DNA of 64,000 nt from Flammeovirga sp. EKP202 (GCF_014534745.1 NZ_JACVVP010000007.1:156002-220001); one strand, 5' to 3'; positions 8,575-17,621 are shown, counted from the first letter of the stretch. A program made the numbers and translations. Notes: generated from the letters alone by a model not told the origin.

Positions 8575-9071
8575 TACCAAATCGATTGATATATCTAACA
8601 CGATGTGACTACTATGTTCACCTCTTCAATTTTTCTAAAATCTTTGAGGCATATCTGTCATAAAAAATTAAATAGGTTTATTTACTATAAATACAAATTC
8701 AAAATTAGCTATGATTTATTTTTGACTTAGTACTTAGAATAGGTATGCGGTTAGAAATATCATGGTTTTATTTTTTTCATTTTAGGTTTAAATCTCACGA
8801 CAAAATCAATAAGTGGTTTATATCCTACCCGTACACTATTACTAGTTTTTATTTTGAATCAATATCAACTCATATTTTAATAAATATCCCCAATCACTTC
8901 CAAAAGGTATTTTTAGGTTTATGTTTTTTTGAGAGCAATAAGAATCATTGGTAATTAATATTGATTTTCACCTATAACTTAAAATACTAAAATTCAAGCT
9001 AGTTTCTATGTATTCAGAATATTATCCTCAAATAATGTAATGATTTATCGGCATTGTTTTATATACAAAAA
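8575..9071. other. intergenic region between kinase promoter side and sufB terminator
   Basis: About 500 bp of very AT-rich DNA. It presumably contains the promoter for the kinase gene. The only distinct element is a 37-bp motif at 8703-8739 that recurs at 42191-42227. A 69-codon open frame on the plus strand at 8745-8954 has no ribosome-binding context or protein-like composition and is not called. Confidence 0.5.
8703..8739 (+). repeat. 37-bp intergenic motif, copy 1, with perfect TAnnTTTG box
   Basis: Differs from the copy at 42191-42227 at only three of 37 positions. The centre contains TATTTTTG, a perfect Bacteroidota -7 box on the plus strand, followed by the shared CTTAGTACTTAGAA. No obvious -33 TTG lies 19-21 bp upstream, and no gene follows on the plus strand. 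Confidence 0.6.
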
Positions 9072-9096
9072 GGCCATCTCTTTGCAGAGATGGCCT
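9072..9096 (-). terminator. intrinsic terminator of sufB
   Basis: The stem GGCCATCTCT/AGAGATGGCC with a short loop is followed on the minus strand by a run of five T. It lies about 30 bp after the sufB stop and ends a monocistronic transcript. Confidence 0.9.
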
Positions 9097-9122
9097 CAAT
9101 AATATTCTATAAGCAGAAGGGT

Positions 9123-10589
9123 TTAACCTACTGAACCTTCCAATGATAGAGCCAATAATTTTTGAGCTTCCACTGCAAATTCCATTGGTAATTTGTTCAA
9201 TACTTCCTTACAGTAACCGTTTACAATAAGTGCGACAGCTTGTTCAGTATCGATACCTCTTTGGTTACAGTAGAAAATTTGATCTTCACCAATTTTAGAG
9301 GTTGTTGCCTCATGTTCTACTTTTGATGTATGATTATCTACCTCAATGTAAGGGAAAGTGTGAGCACCACAACGATCTCCCATCAATAATGAATCACATT
9401 GAGAGAAGTTTCTTGAGTCTGTAGCGTTTTTGTTCACTTTTACCAAACCTCTATAAGAGTTTTGAGATTTACCTGCAGAAACACCTTTAGAAACGATTCT
9501 AGATTTAGTGTTTTTACCGATGTGAATCATTTTCGTACCAGTATCTGCTTGCTGCATGTTGTTTGTTACAGCCACTGAGTAAAATTCTCCTACTGAGTTA
9601 TCACCTTTCAAGATACAAGAAGGGTACTTCCAAGTTACTGAAGAGCCAGTCTCTACTTGAGTCCATGACAACTTAGAGTTGTTACCATCACAAATACCAC
9701 GTTTTGTTACGAAGTTGTAAACACCACCTTTACCATTTTCGTCACCAGGATACCAGTTTTGTACTGTAGAGTACTTCACCTCTGCATCTTCATGAACAAA
9801 AATTTCTACAACTGCGGCGTGTAATTGATTCTCATCACGTTGAGGAGCTGTACAACCTTCTAAGTAAGAAACGTAAGAAGAGTCTTCAGCAACAATCAAA
9901 GTACGCTCAAACTGACCTGTACCTGATGCGTTGATTCTGAAATATGTTGATAATTCCATTGGACAGTGAACTCCTTTTGGAATATAACAGAAAGAACCGT
10001 CCGAGAATACTGCAGAATTTAATGCAGAGAAAAAGTTATCTTTTACTGGAACAACTGAACCTAAATACTTTTTCACTAACTCTGGGTGATCTTTAACTGC
10101 TTCTGAGAAAGAACAGAAAATAACTCCTTTTTCTGCTAAAGTTTCTTTGAATGTAGTAGCAACAGATACAGAGTCAAAAACAGCATCAACTGCAATTTTT
10201 GAATCTTTAACTCCTGTCAAACGTTTTTGTTCATCAAGAGAAATACCTAATTTTTCGAAAGTAGCTAATAATTCAGGATCAACTTCCTCTAAAGATTCAA
10301 TTGCCTTCTTTTGTACTGGAGCTGAATAGTAAATGATGTCTTGGTAATCCACTTGTTCATAGACTACATTGGCCCACTCAGGGCATTCCATCTTCTGCCA
10401 CTCTCTGAAAGCACTAAGCCTCCACTCAAGTAACCATTCCGGCTCTTCTTTTTTTGCAGAAATGAATCTTACAATCTCCTCATTTAATCCTTTCGGAGCC
10501 TGGTCTGCCTCAATATCGACAGTCCAACCATGCTCATACTCTTTGGACGTAAAGTCTTCTAAAATTTTGTTATCCTGATCTGCGCTCAT
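9123..10589 (-). CDS. sufB: Fe-S cluster assembly scaffold protein SufB
   Basis: 488 aa, the normal length for SufB. Recognisable blocks are [21 protein letters not shown] at the N-terminus, [44 protein letters not shown], and the C-terminal [16 protein letters not shown] and [15 protein letters not shown] blocks with the conserved Cys and Glu residues. SufB works with SufC and SufD as the scaffold on which Fe-S clusters are built. Here it stands alone: a strong terminator follows, and the gene upstream on the same strand is an unrelated peptidase. sufC, sufD and sufS are not in the window, so this sufB is either monocistronic or separated from the rest of the pathway. Identification is secure. 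Confidence 0.97.
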   Translation of the reverse strand: MSADQDNKILEDFTSKEYEHGWTVDIEADQAPKGLNEEIVRFISAKKEEPEWLLEWRLSAFREWQKMECPEWANVVYEQVDYQDIIYYSAPVQKKAIESLEEVDPELLATFEKLGISLDEQKRLTGVKDSKIAVDAVFDSVSVATTFKETLAEKGVIFCSFSEAVKDHPELVKKYLGSVVPVKDNFFSALNSAVFSDGSFCYIPKGVHCPMELSTYFRINASGTGQFERTLIVAEDSSYVSYLEGCTAPQRDENQLHAAVVEIFVHEDAEVKYSTVQNWYPGDENGKGGVYNFVTKRGICDGNNSKLSWTQVETGSSVTWKYPSCILKGDNSVGEFYSVAVTNNMQQADTGTKMIHIGKNTKSRIVSKGVSAGKSQNSYRGLVKVNKNATDSRNFSQCDSLLMGDRCGAHTFPYIEVDNHTSKVEHEATTSKIGEDQIFYCNQRGIDTEQAVALIVNGYCKEVLNKLPMEFAVEAQKLLALSLEGSVG

Positions 10590-10737
10590 TATATAAAAAC
10601 GTTTTATACGTTATTAATTCCTACACAATTTTCAATATGCTTCTAGTAAAACTAAAAACATAACTGTTTTGTTTACTTAGAAACCTACTATTATTAATAG
10701 AAATAGTCCATCAATTATTTAGTATGGTTCTAAATTG

Positions 10738-10745
10738 CAAAATTA
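10738..10745 (-). promoter_or_regulatory. possible -7 box for sufB
   Basis: The minus strand reads TAATTTTG, which fits TAnnTTTG. It would leave a 5' UTR of about 140 nt before sufB. No clear -33 TTG is found at the right distance, so this is only a candidate. Confidence 0.3.
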
Positions 10746-10892
10746 AGACATAAATTTCAGAAAGTTGAGTTTTAGCATCAAAAAGTTTATCAATTCTATT
10801 AAAAAGATGATTATTGGAGAAAATTGAAAAAAAAACTACATTAAATGCAATTTATACACTATAATAATTATATTTACAAACGTTAAAGTTGC

Positions 10893-10929
10893 TAACACAA
10901 CTCCGCCTCAAGTTGTGTTATTACGGGTA
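10893..10929 (+). terminator. plus-strand terminator-like hairpin with T8, no plus gene upstream
   Basis: A 10-bp perfect stem TAACACAACT/AGTTGTGTTA with an 8-nt loop is followed by ACGGGTA and a run of eight T. The orientation is plus, but the flanking genes are both minus. It may belong to a small RNA. Confidence 0.6.
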
Positions 10930-10987
10930 TTTTTTTTCATGACTGTATACCTTAGCCTTAACTTATTTAAAGAATTTAAATAATTGT

Positions 10988-11015
10988 GGGTTGTCTTTCT
11001 AGATAACCCTTTTTT
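10988..11015 (+). terminator. second plus-strand terminator in the same gap
   Basis: The stem GGGTTGTC/GATAACCC (8 bp including one G-U) is followed directly by six T on the plus strand. It lies 60 bp after the previous hairpin, again without a plus-strand gene to terminate. Confidence 0.6.
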
Positions 11016-11066
11016 ATTGTAGATTCAAACCACCTAACAGGCTCTCTTTGATCTTTCTATTCCATA

Positions 11067-11103
11067 AAAAAAGCAATTAAGCGGGTAGCCTAACTGCTTT
11101 TTA
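11067..11103 (-). terminator. intrinsic terminator of the M20 peptidase operon
   Basis: AAAAAGCA pairs with TGCTTTTT, extended with mismatches to an inner GC/GC around a GGGTA loop. It lies about 20 bp past the stop of the peptidase gene, with T-rich sequence on the minus strand. Confidence 0.7.
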
Positions 11104-11123
11104 TTATCTAATATCTAGATGAA

Positions 11124-12485
11124 TTATTTTTTTAATTTTGCATAATGCTTGTAAAATAATTCAATTGTTTCAATTCCTTTCAAGAAATTAAAAATTCCAA
11201 ATTTTTCGTTTGGTGAGTGGATCGCATCAGAGTCTAATCCAAATCCCATCATAACAGAGTCCAAATCTAACTCTTCTTTGAAAAGTGCAACAATTGGAAT
11301 AGAACCTCCACTTCTTACAGGGATTGGTTCTTTACCAAATGCTTCAGCGTAAGCATCATTTGCAGCTTGATATTCTACTGAATTTGTTGGAATCACTACT
11401 GGTGTTCCTCCATGATGAGCTGTAACTTTTACTTTGATACCATCAGGAACGATAGACTCAACATGCTTTGCAAACAATTCTGAGATTTCTTCCCACGATT
11501 GATGCGGCACTAATCTCATTGAAATTTTAGCATATGCTTTTGATGGAATTACCGTTTTGGCTCCTTCACCAATATAGCCACCCCACATACCGTTTACATC
11601 CAATGTAGGTCTGATACTTGTTCTTTCATTTGTTGAAAAACCTTTCTCTCCAAATTCCTTATCGATGTCTAACGCTTTTTTGTAAGCTTCAAGATCGAAA
11701 GGAGCTTTTGCCATTTTGGCTCTTTCTTCCTCTGTTAAAACTTCCACTTTATCGTAGAAACCAGGAATTGTAATATGACCATTTTCATCTTTCAAGGCAG
11801 CTACAACTTCAGAAAGAGCATTTAATGGATTTTGTACTGCTCCACCATACATACCAGAGTGAAGATCTCTATTTGGACCCGTCAGCTCCAATTCCATGTA
11901 GCTCAAACCTCTTAAGCCTACTGTAATTGATGGAGTATCTACTGAAATCATACCTGTATCAGAGATCAAAATTACATCTGCCTTAAGGTCTTCTTTTCTT
12001 TCTCTAATGAAGTCGCCAAGGTTTACAGAACCAATTTCTTCCTCGCCTTCCAACATAAACTTCACATTACAAGCCAATGTATTGTTTTTCATCATAGACT
12101 CAAAAGCCTTGATGTGCATATACATTTGGCCTTTGTCATCCGAAGCTCCTCTAGCATAAATGCTATCATTTTTTACTGTTGGTTCAAAAGGAGGAGTGTC
12201 CCATAAATCTATTGGGTCAGCTGGCTGTACATCATAATGTCCATAAACGATTACAGTAGGCAAAGAAGAGTCTATAATTTTTTCTCCATAAACAACAGGA
12301 TTACCTTTCGTCTGACAAATCTCAACTTTGTCAGCACCTGCTTCTGTTAATTTGTGTGCTATAAATGCGGCTGCTTTTTTAATATCAGGTTGATATTCTA
12401 CGTCGGTACTTACTGAAGGAATACGTAATAATTCAAAAAGTTCAGATAAAAATCTATCCTTGTTCTCTTCGATGTACTTAGTCAT
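11124..12485 (-). CDS. M20 family dipeptidase
   Basis: 453 aa from the ATG at 12483-12485. The open frame extends to 12590, but the extra residues lie inside the upstream gene and are not family-like. The metal-binding framework of M20/CNDP-type dipeptidases is visible: VYGHYDVQPADP (first His/Asp pair), RGASDDKGQMYMHIKA (bridging Asp), LEGEEEIGS (catalytic and metal Glu pair) and a C-terminal DAIHSPNEKFG (metal His). The middle part carries the dimerisation lid with HSGMYGG. It most likely hydrolyses dipeptides or similar substrates in the cytoplasm with two Zn or Mn ions. It starts 37 bp after the fatty-acid-hydroxylase-like gene, so the two probably share a transcript. Confidence 0.92.
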   Translation of the reverse strand: MTKYIEENKDRFLSELFELLRIPSVSTDVEYQPDIKKAAAFIAHKLTEAGADKVEICQTKGNPVVYGEKIIDSSLPTVIVYGHYDVQPADPIDLWDTPPFEPTVKNDSIYARGASDDKGQMYMHIKAFESMMKNNTLACNVKFMLEGEEEIGSVNLGDFIRERKEDLKADVILISDTGMISVDTPSITVGLRGLSYMELELTGPNRDLHSGMYGGAVQNPLNALSEVVAALKDENGHITIPGFYDKVEVLTEEERAKMAKAPFDLEAYKKALDIDKEFGEKGFSTNERTSIRPTLDVNGMWGGYIGEGAKTVIPSKAYAKISMRLVPHQSWEEISELFAKHVESIVPDGIKVKVTAHHGGTPVVIPTNSVEYQAANDAYAEAFGKEPIPVRSGGSIPIVALFKEELDLDSVMMGFGLDSDAIHSPNEKFGIFNFLKGIETIELFYKHYAKLKK

Positions 12486-12522
12486 TGTTATATGTATTTT
12501 TAAAAAGTCATTCTGATTAATA

Positions 12523-13143
12523 TCAATCAGGCATAGTTCTAAAGACAAAATCCCATAAGGGTGATGAGACCCCAAATGCCTTAGTGTCATCTCTATAGTG
12601 ATGGATACTATGATGAATCCATAAAATCTTCAAAAAGTTTTTTGGAGGGTGCATAGCATGAATCATATAATGGACCCCCAAATATAAGGCATATCCTGTT
12701 AGAAAACCTGCTGTGAAGGGATAACAATAGTCATTTAAGGCCAAATAAAACAAATAGAAAAAAGAAGATGCGAGCACTACACTGACAATTGGAGGCATAG
12801 CCAACCGTGATTTGTCCTTAGGGTGATGATGATGTACTCCATGAAACTTGTGTGTGATATCTTTTTTCAATGGTGTTGTTGGAGACATATGGAATACAAA
12901 CCGGTGCATTACATATTCCACCAAGGTAAATAGCAAGAGTCCTACAGTGAAAAGTAGGATGGTCAGACCAACTGAAACCAGTTGATAGTATAACTCATAC
13001 ACAAGCAACCCTGCACCAAAAATAAGATACATTGATATCGGGACGGCTGCATGTGTATGAGTAAGTTTTTCTAGTAAAGGGTTTTTAAAAAGCTTTTTCT
13101 CGTTAGATTTTTTTTCATTGATTGAAGATGAAGAAATATCCAT
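12523..13143 (-). CDS. fatty acid hydroxylase / sterol desaturase superfamily membrane protein
   Basis: 206 aa with about four membrane segments and the His clusters of the di-iron hydroxylase superfamily: HRFVFH near residue 81, HKFHGVHHHHP near 102, HYMIHAMHPP near 158, and HHSIHHYRD near 176. The pattern is close to FA2H/Scs7-like 2-hydroxylases or carotenoid hydroxylase-like enzymes. Sphingolipid or fatty acid hydroxylation would fit a Bacteroidota membrane, but the substrate is not determinable here. The N-terminal 20 residues are polar and probably cytoplasmic. It is flanked on the same strand by bshC 28 bp upstream and the M20 peptidase downstream, which suggests an operon of unrelated functions. 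Confidence 0.88.
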   Translation of the reverse strand: MDISSSSINEKKSNEKKLFKNPLLEKLTHTHAAVPISMYLIFGAGLLVYELYYQLVSVGLTILLFTVGLLLFTLVEYVMHRFVFHMSPTTPLKKDITHKFHGVHHHHPKDKSRLAMPPIVSVVLASSFFYLFYLALNDYCYPFTAGFLTGYALYLGVHYMIHAMHPPKNFLKILWIHHSIHHYRDDTKAFGVSSPLWDFVFRTMPD

Positions 13144-13171
13144 TGCAAAATAGTTATGTAAGGGTTAAGGA

Positions 13172-14731
13172 TTAATCACCCACCATCACATTTAGATTAA
13201 AGGACAATGGGTCTAACTCTCCTATAAGTTCGGGAATAAAATTCACATTTTTAGGCCAAAACTCCATCAAATTAACGATTCTTTCTTGTGGAGCGTTATT
13301 TGGCAGCAAACATTCCCTTATACATAGTATTCTTTCAATATCGTCTTGGATTTTTCTTTTACCCTCTTTTCGAAGCTTATTTTGAGTATGTTTTACTCTC
13401 TTCAGCATTCGTACTTTTTCCGCATCAACATGCTTCTTTAAATTAGGAGTTATCGCCTTCGCTTTGCTTAAAATATCACTGTAAGCGAGCTCTATTTTCT
13501 CTAATTCGGCTGAGATATCAGTTTCAACCTCATCATTGACATCCAAAATATGTTCTTCAATTTCACGTTTTGGCTTCAACAATTGTTCTAACGGCCAACC
13601 TGACTTACGCCATCTTTCACTAAAATGTCCATCTAATACTAAACAAAAACCTCTCGGCAATACCATTGGATAATGTACATTGTAAGCATCAAAAGCGTCT
13701 TTCAATTGCAACCAATAAATCACCTCTGCTGGACCTCCAAGATACGCAAGGTTAGGCAGTAGAATTTCTTGTAGCACTGGCCTTAAGACAACATTAGGAC
13801 TAAATTTTTCAGGGCTTTCCTCTACCAAATTGTCTATTTGTTCTGAAGACCATGTAAATTCACCACCTACAGTTTGGAATCCATCAGCTGTTTTTTCCAA
13901 ACGCAGTCGCACTCCATCATCCATATAAAATAGATTGATTTCACGTGCAAAGATCTGTGTTTTATAACCTTGTGCTTCGATTACTGTATTTGTCTTCGAA
14001 ACTTTATTAAAACTCACCCCTTTGTGGAGTTCCTTTTTAATTATGTCTTTGAATGATTCTTTTAATGTTTTATGGTCTGCATCAATACATACTAAACCAT
14101 AATCTTTAAAAAGTTCATTGACAATTTTTCTTGTTGCTTCTGTTAGGTTCTCACTTTCTGAATATGCTTTCACAAACAGTTCTGGCATATCTTTGATACG
14201 ATCCAGAATTTTATCTATTCCATCCAACGACAATCTACCTACAGGTCCTGAAGGATTAGGATGTTCCCAAGTATATTTTCTACCTCCTAGTTGAAATGAA
14301 GCGATTTCTTCAAAGTCATGATCCTCGGTAGCCATCCAGTACACTGGAATAAAATTCTTATCAGGATGCTTTTCTTTAAGTTGTTTACATAAATTGATTG
14401 TTGCTGCAATTTTGTATACAAAAAATAAAGGCCCTGTAAAAATGTTCAGTTGATGTCCCGTAATTATCGTATAAGTATCTTTTTCTAATAGTAAATCGAC
14501 TTGCTCTTTAGGATAGGCTTCAATTTTACTGTATTGCTCATGTAAAGAAGTCACTAATCTTTGTCTTGAAACATCAGTAAAATCACTTCGATTTTCTATA
14601 ATTTGATCAAATGATGATAATTGGGGTGAATATTTAAATAAAGGTTTAATCTCTTCTTTTTCTGAAAGGTAATCTAGAAACATTTTCCCGTATAAACCGG
14701 CTGTTTCGAATGGAATTTTGTAAGTATTCAT
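13172..14731 (-). CDS. bshC: bacillithiol biosynthesis cysteine-adding enzyme BshC
   Basis: 519 aa, close to the usual BshC length. Diagnostic segments are TGHQLNIFTGPLFFVYKIAATINL near residue 93, FIPVYWMATEDHDFEEI near 128, and GPAEVIYWLQLKDAFD near 336, followed by a long coiled-coil region at about 390-460. BshC adds cysteine to glucosaminyl-malate in the last step of bacillithiol synthesis, the low-molecular-weight thiol of Firmicutes and many Bacteroidota. bshA and bshB are not in the window. The gene appears to lead the run bshC, fatty acid hydroxylase, M20 peptidase. A thioredoxin-like protein with a single active-site cysteine lies about 800 bp upstream, which may or may not be related to thiol chemistry. 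Confidence 0.95.
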   Translation of the reverse strand: MNTYKIPFETAGLYGKMFLDYLSEKEEIKPLFKYSPQLSSFDQIIENRSDFTDVSRQRLVTSLHEQYSKIEAYPKEQVDLLLEKDTYTIITGHQLNIFTGPLFFVYKIAATINLCKQLKEKHPDKNFIPVYWMATEDHDFEEIASFQLGGRKYTWEHPNPSGPVGRLSLDGIDKILDRIKDMPELFVKAYSESENLTEATRKIVNELFKDYGLVCIDADHKTLKESFKDIIKKELHKGVSFNKVSKTNTVIEAQGYKTQIFAREINLFYMDDGVRLRLEKTADGFQTVGGEFTWSSEQIDNLVEESPEKFSPNVVLRPVLQEILLPNLAYLGGPAEVIYWLQLKDAFDAYNVHYPMVLPRGFCLVLDGHFSERWRKSGWPLEQLLKPKREIEEHILDVNDEVETDISAELEKIELAYSDILSKAKAITPNLKKHVDAEKVRMLKRVKHTQNKLRKEGKRKIQDDIERILCIRECLLPNNAPQERIVNLMEFWPKNVNFIPELIGELDPLSFNLNVMVGD

Positions 14732-14834
14732 TGTGTTTATTATTCTTCGATCTACGAATTTAATGGATGTTTTCTAAAAAAATAGTGAAACTTAAAAAAT
14801 ATTTGTTTCAACAATATTCGACACTATAAAATAT

Positions 14835-15446
14835 TCATTTACGATCGTAAGGGACATTCATTTTCTCACCAATAACCAATTGGTCATTATGATAGACTTT
14901 TATGACACCATCATTTATCACTTTATATCTCCTTTCTTCGAGAAGTGCTGTATTTTCCGCATCTTGAATAGCAGAATCAACCACCAACTCCACTCCTTTT
15001 GGTATCCATTTTTCATAAGGAGATTTTCTATTTAAAATATACTTGAAGCCATCTGCAAACACCACCAATGTATTGATGTAAACTTGTTCTTTGAGCAACT
15101 TTTGACTCACACCATCCAAAGTATCAGTAATAAAATTTAGTGCAAAATGCTTTTGCTTTGCCAACCATTGCAGTACCGTTTCAAGAAGATTTTCATGATA
15201 ATGTACTAATTCAAAAAACTCATTCTGCCTTTCCATATTTTGATGGATAGTATCTTTATCATTTTGATAGAAGATAACATCAATTTTGACATCCAATGAT
15301 AACAGCTTTTCATAAGTCTGCTCTGAAGCAATTACAATTGGACTCCATTCTAATAAAGAAAATAAGATTGAAAATAGAGACTCATCCACCTTGTCTATCA
15401 AAACGGCAGGTTCTTGGTCATCTCTAACGATGTGATGTGAAGACAT
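14835..15446 (-). CDS. diverged thiamine-pyrophosphokinase-like protein, probably non-catalytic
   Basis: 203 aa. The opening MSSHHIVRDDQEPAVLI followed by LLEWSPIVIASEQTYEKLLSLDVKIDVI resembles the thiamine pyrophosphokinase proteins of Bacteroidota, where a GDFDS-type acidic motif would follow. In this protein that place reads FYQNDKDTIHQ, so the usual catalytic aspartates are missing. A C-terminal beta-rich part (YKVINDGVIKVYHNDQLVIGEKM) fits the family's substrate-binding domain. I therefore call it TPK-like with doubtful activity. It lies about 100 bp upstream of bshC. A terminator separates it from the thioredoxin-like gene behind it, so it starts its own transcript. The family assignment comes from memory of sequence pattern and is only moderately sure. 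Confidence 0.6.
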   Translation of the reverse strand: MSSHHIVRDDQEPAVLIDKVDESLFSILFSLLEWSPIVIASEQTYEKLLSLDVKIDVIFYQNDKDTIHQNMERQNEFFELVHYHENLLETVLQWLAKQKHFALNFITDTLDGVSQKLLKEQVYINTLVVFADGFKYILNRKSPYEKWIPKGVELVVDSAIQDAENTALLEERRYKVINDGVIKVYHNDQLVIGEKMNVPYDRK

Positions 15447-15464
15447 AAATAGTTAAATGAAAAA

Positions 15465-15499
15465 AAATACCATAAATAAGCATCGAATTTATGGTATTT
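15465..15499 (-). terminator. intrinsic terminator of the thioredoxin-like gene
   Basis: A 13-bp perfect stem AAATACCATAAAT/ATTTATGGTATTT is followed on the minus strand by a long T run. It lies 9 bp after the stop of the thioredoxin-like gene and ends just before the next start. Confidence 0.9.
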
Positions 15500-15507
15500 T
15501 TTGAGAT

Positions 15508-16119
15508 TTATTTCAAGGTTTCCAATAATTTTTGAAGGTCCTTCATAATGGCTTTTCCTTTATCCTTGTTATACCATTTTTGAACTTTCATTGAAAACTG
15601 CTGTTTATCCTCTCCTACTTCTTTTTTGAATTCTGGAATTAAAGTGGTCAGCTCTTCTGGTCGAGGCCCCCACTCTCCTAAGACTTCGTTGGTCTTCTGA
15701 TCAATCATGATCAACTTAGGAATAGACCTTGAGCCATTGGTCAAGAACTGCTCCATTAAGTCTTGGTTATTGTCTCTCAACAAAAATCTTAATTCTATTT
15801 TTAGTGAAACCTGAGCGGCCTCAGCAATGATAGGTAAACTTTGGGCAGCATCTCCACACCATCCTTCCGTTAATACCAACCAGTAAACACTTGTGTTTAC
15901 TGCTCTTCCTGCCACTCTCAAAGGATCCAATAAGCGATTGGTTTTGTCAATCCTTTGCATTCTTGTAACATTCAAACGAGTATAATCTACTAGTTGGGAG
16001 TCATCGTAGCTGATAATTGTCGGTTCATCAGACAATAAGTTATCTAATGCTTCTCTATACGTTTCATAAGTAAAAGCATTCTCTATATACTCTTGTGCTA
16101 CAGTTTGGTTTTCTGCCAT
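15508..16119 (-). CDS. thioredoxin-fold protein with single active-site cysteine (WCGDA)
   Basis: 203 aa, all cytoplasmic by composition. The active-site region is EGWCGDAAQSLP with C88. The second cysteine of a CxxC-type site is replaced by A91, so it cannot form the usual intramolecular disulfide. The strand and cis-Pro element SRSIPKLIMID near residue 130 supports a thioredoxin fold, followed by GEWGPRPEEL and a basic C-terminal helix. Families with WCGD loops are common in Bacteroidota and Firmicutes and are usually annotated thioredoxin family protein. A monothiol reductase or a role with bacillithiol is possible given nearby bshC, but that is inference from position only. The gene is monocistronic by its terminator. 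Confidence 0.88.
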   Translation of the reverse strand: MAENQTVAQEYIENAFTYETYREALDNLLSDEPTIISYDDSQLVDYTRLNVTRMQRIDKTNRLLDPLRVAGRAVNTSVYWLVLTEGWCGDAAQSLPIIAEAAQVSLKIELRFLLRDNNQDLMEQFLTNGSRSIPKLIMIDQKTNEVLGEWGPRPEELTTLIPEFKKEVGEDKQQFSMKVQKWYNKDKGKAIMKDLQKLLETLK

Positions 16120-16288
16120 ACGAATAATTGAATGATTAGGTTGATTATATAATTAATGTATTGCCTCATTTAACAATGATAATATTGTAAAACTCAAATA
16201 TTAAATTAATAAAATGAAGGCAGTTATTTTATTCTATAGCTCAATTTTTTCATAGATCGTTCACATTACTTGATATAATACAATGAAA

Positions 16289-17437
16289 TTATTTCTTAAG
16301 GGAAGGAACCTTGACAAATTGAGCAAAAATAAGGGAGATCACACACAAAATTGCCCCTCCATAAAAAGGCAATGTCCAATCTTTTAACCAAATCCATCCT
16401 CCTAATAATGGTAAGAACACGGCCACCACATGATTGATGGTAAATCCTACTGCCATTGAAGGTGCTATATCTTTCGGATCGGCATTTTTTTGGAAATACG
16501 TTTTGATTCCAATAGAGAAACTAAAGAAAATATGATCTATAATGTAAAGCCCTGCCACTACCCATCGGTTTTCAATTAATGCATAAGCCAGGAAAACGAT
16601 TGTAAGACTTATATATTCAAAACTCAACATTTTTCGTTCACCATATTTATTGAGCATTCTTGCAATAATGGGATTGAAATACATCGAAACAATGTTATTC
16701 AAAACAAACAAAACCGTAATCTCTTTAATCGAGAAATCATATTTCTCTACAAGAAGCAATACGGCAAATACTACAAAAACTTGTCTTCTTGCTCCACTTA
16801 AAAGATTCAATACATAAAAGAGCCAGTACTTTGACTTTAGAATCATTTTTTTATGCTGAGCGACAGCATCGTCCTCAATAGGCTTCTGAAACAATGCCCA
16901 AACTCCCGCCAGTACAACTATTACACCGATAAGGAGGTAAATAACTTCATAAGAAGCGACAAATGTCAATCCATAAATAGCTCCACCAATGGCGATATTT
17001 GTAAATGCCATGACACTTTTTAATCTGGCTAAAATATGCGGACTATCTTCCTTGGAAAAACTTTGTAGTGTCAGCGACTGATTCGAAGTTTCATAGTAAT
17101 GAAAACCGATAGACATGATCAAAGTGGTCATCATCAGTCCCCAAAATGAAGGAAATAACCCTGTCAGTCCAACACCAATTCCCATCACAATAATTGATAT
17201 AGAAGCAAATCGATCTTCTTTAATAAACATCAAGAAGAATAGGGCTGTCACAACAAGAAAACCTGGAACTTCTCTGAAGGATTGAATGGCTCCAATATCA
17301 AAACCATTTAAGCCAATTTCATCTACAGCAAAATTATTGAACAATGTACGCCAGCCTTGAAAACCTAGTGCGGTTGCAATAGATAAGACTAGTAAGAATT
17401 TGTACATTGGTGATCGGAATACGGAAGTGTTTTTCAA
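16289..17437 (-). CDS. MFS transporter
   Basis: 382 aa if translation begins at the TTG at 17435-17437; the first ATG is at 17405-17407 (MYKFLLVLSIATALG) and gives 372 aa. About 12 hydrophobic helices are visible with a charged central loop after helix 6 (QKPIEDDAVAQHKKMILKSKYW). N-half features are GFQGWRTLFNNFAVDEIG and YYETSNQSLTLQSFSKE; C-half features are LNKYGERKMLSFEYI and the final LLGGWIWLKDW. It belongs to the major facilitator superfamily. The substrate is not predictable. A terminator just behind the GH47 gene isolates it from the glycyl-radical operon, so it is probably transcribed from its own promoter. Confidence 0.85.
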   Translation of the reverse strand: MKNTSVFRSPMYKFLLVLSIATALGFQGWRTLFNNFAVDEIGLNGFDIGAIQSFREVPGFLVVTALFFLMFIKEDRFASISIIVMGIGVGLTGLFPSFWGLMMTTLIMSIGFHYYETSNQSLTLQSFSKEDSPHILARLKSVMAFTNIAIGGAIYGLTFVASYEVIYLLIGVIVVLAGVWALFQKPIEDDAVAQHKKMILKSKYWLFYVLNLLSGARRQVFVVFAVLLLVEKYDFSIKEITVLFVLNNIVSMYFNPIIARMLNKYGERKMLSFEYISLTIVFLAYALIENRWVVAGLYIIDHIFFSFSIGIKTYFQKNADPKDIAPSMAVGFTINHVVAVFLPLLGGWIWLKDWTLPFYGGAILCVISLIFAQFVKVPSLKK

Positions 17438-17571
17438 TTTCAGTTGGTTTATTTATCGAAAATTATGACCTACAGATGATAGTGTTCTCTTTGGCCATCT
17501 TGTTTGTTGTAATAGTTAACCGCGAATATAGACGTTTTAATTTTAAGGGACTGCTCATTGAACACAAAAAA

Positions 17572-17600
17572 AAGAGCTAAACCTTAACAGCTTAGCTCTT
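17572..17600 (-). terminator. intrinsic terminator of the glycyl radical operon
   Basis: The stem AAGAGCTAA/TTAGCTCTT with an 11-nt loop is followed on the minus strand by T8. It is 22 bp past the GH47 stop and marks the end of the activase, glycyl radical enzyme, cupin, GH47 operon. Confidence 0.9.
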
Positions 17601-17621
17601 CCAGTGATAGGAAACAAAGGA

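Larger units (their letters stand above)
10880..11015 (+). ncRNA. candidate small RNA in the sufB/M20 intergenic region
   Basis: Two intrinsic terminators in tandem on the plus strand, with no open frame before them, suggest a short non-coding transcript. AT-rich sequence with a TATATTTA box lies just upstream at about 10870. I cannot match it to a known RNA family. The boundaries are approximate. Confidence 0.35.

Noticed and set aside
8745..8954. 69-codon plus-strand open frame between the kinase and sufB
   Set aside because: Phe/Tyr/Ile-rich translation of AT-rich DNA with no start signal and no homologous motif.
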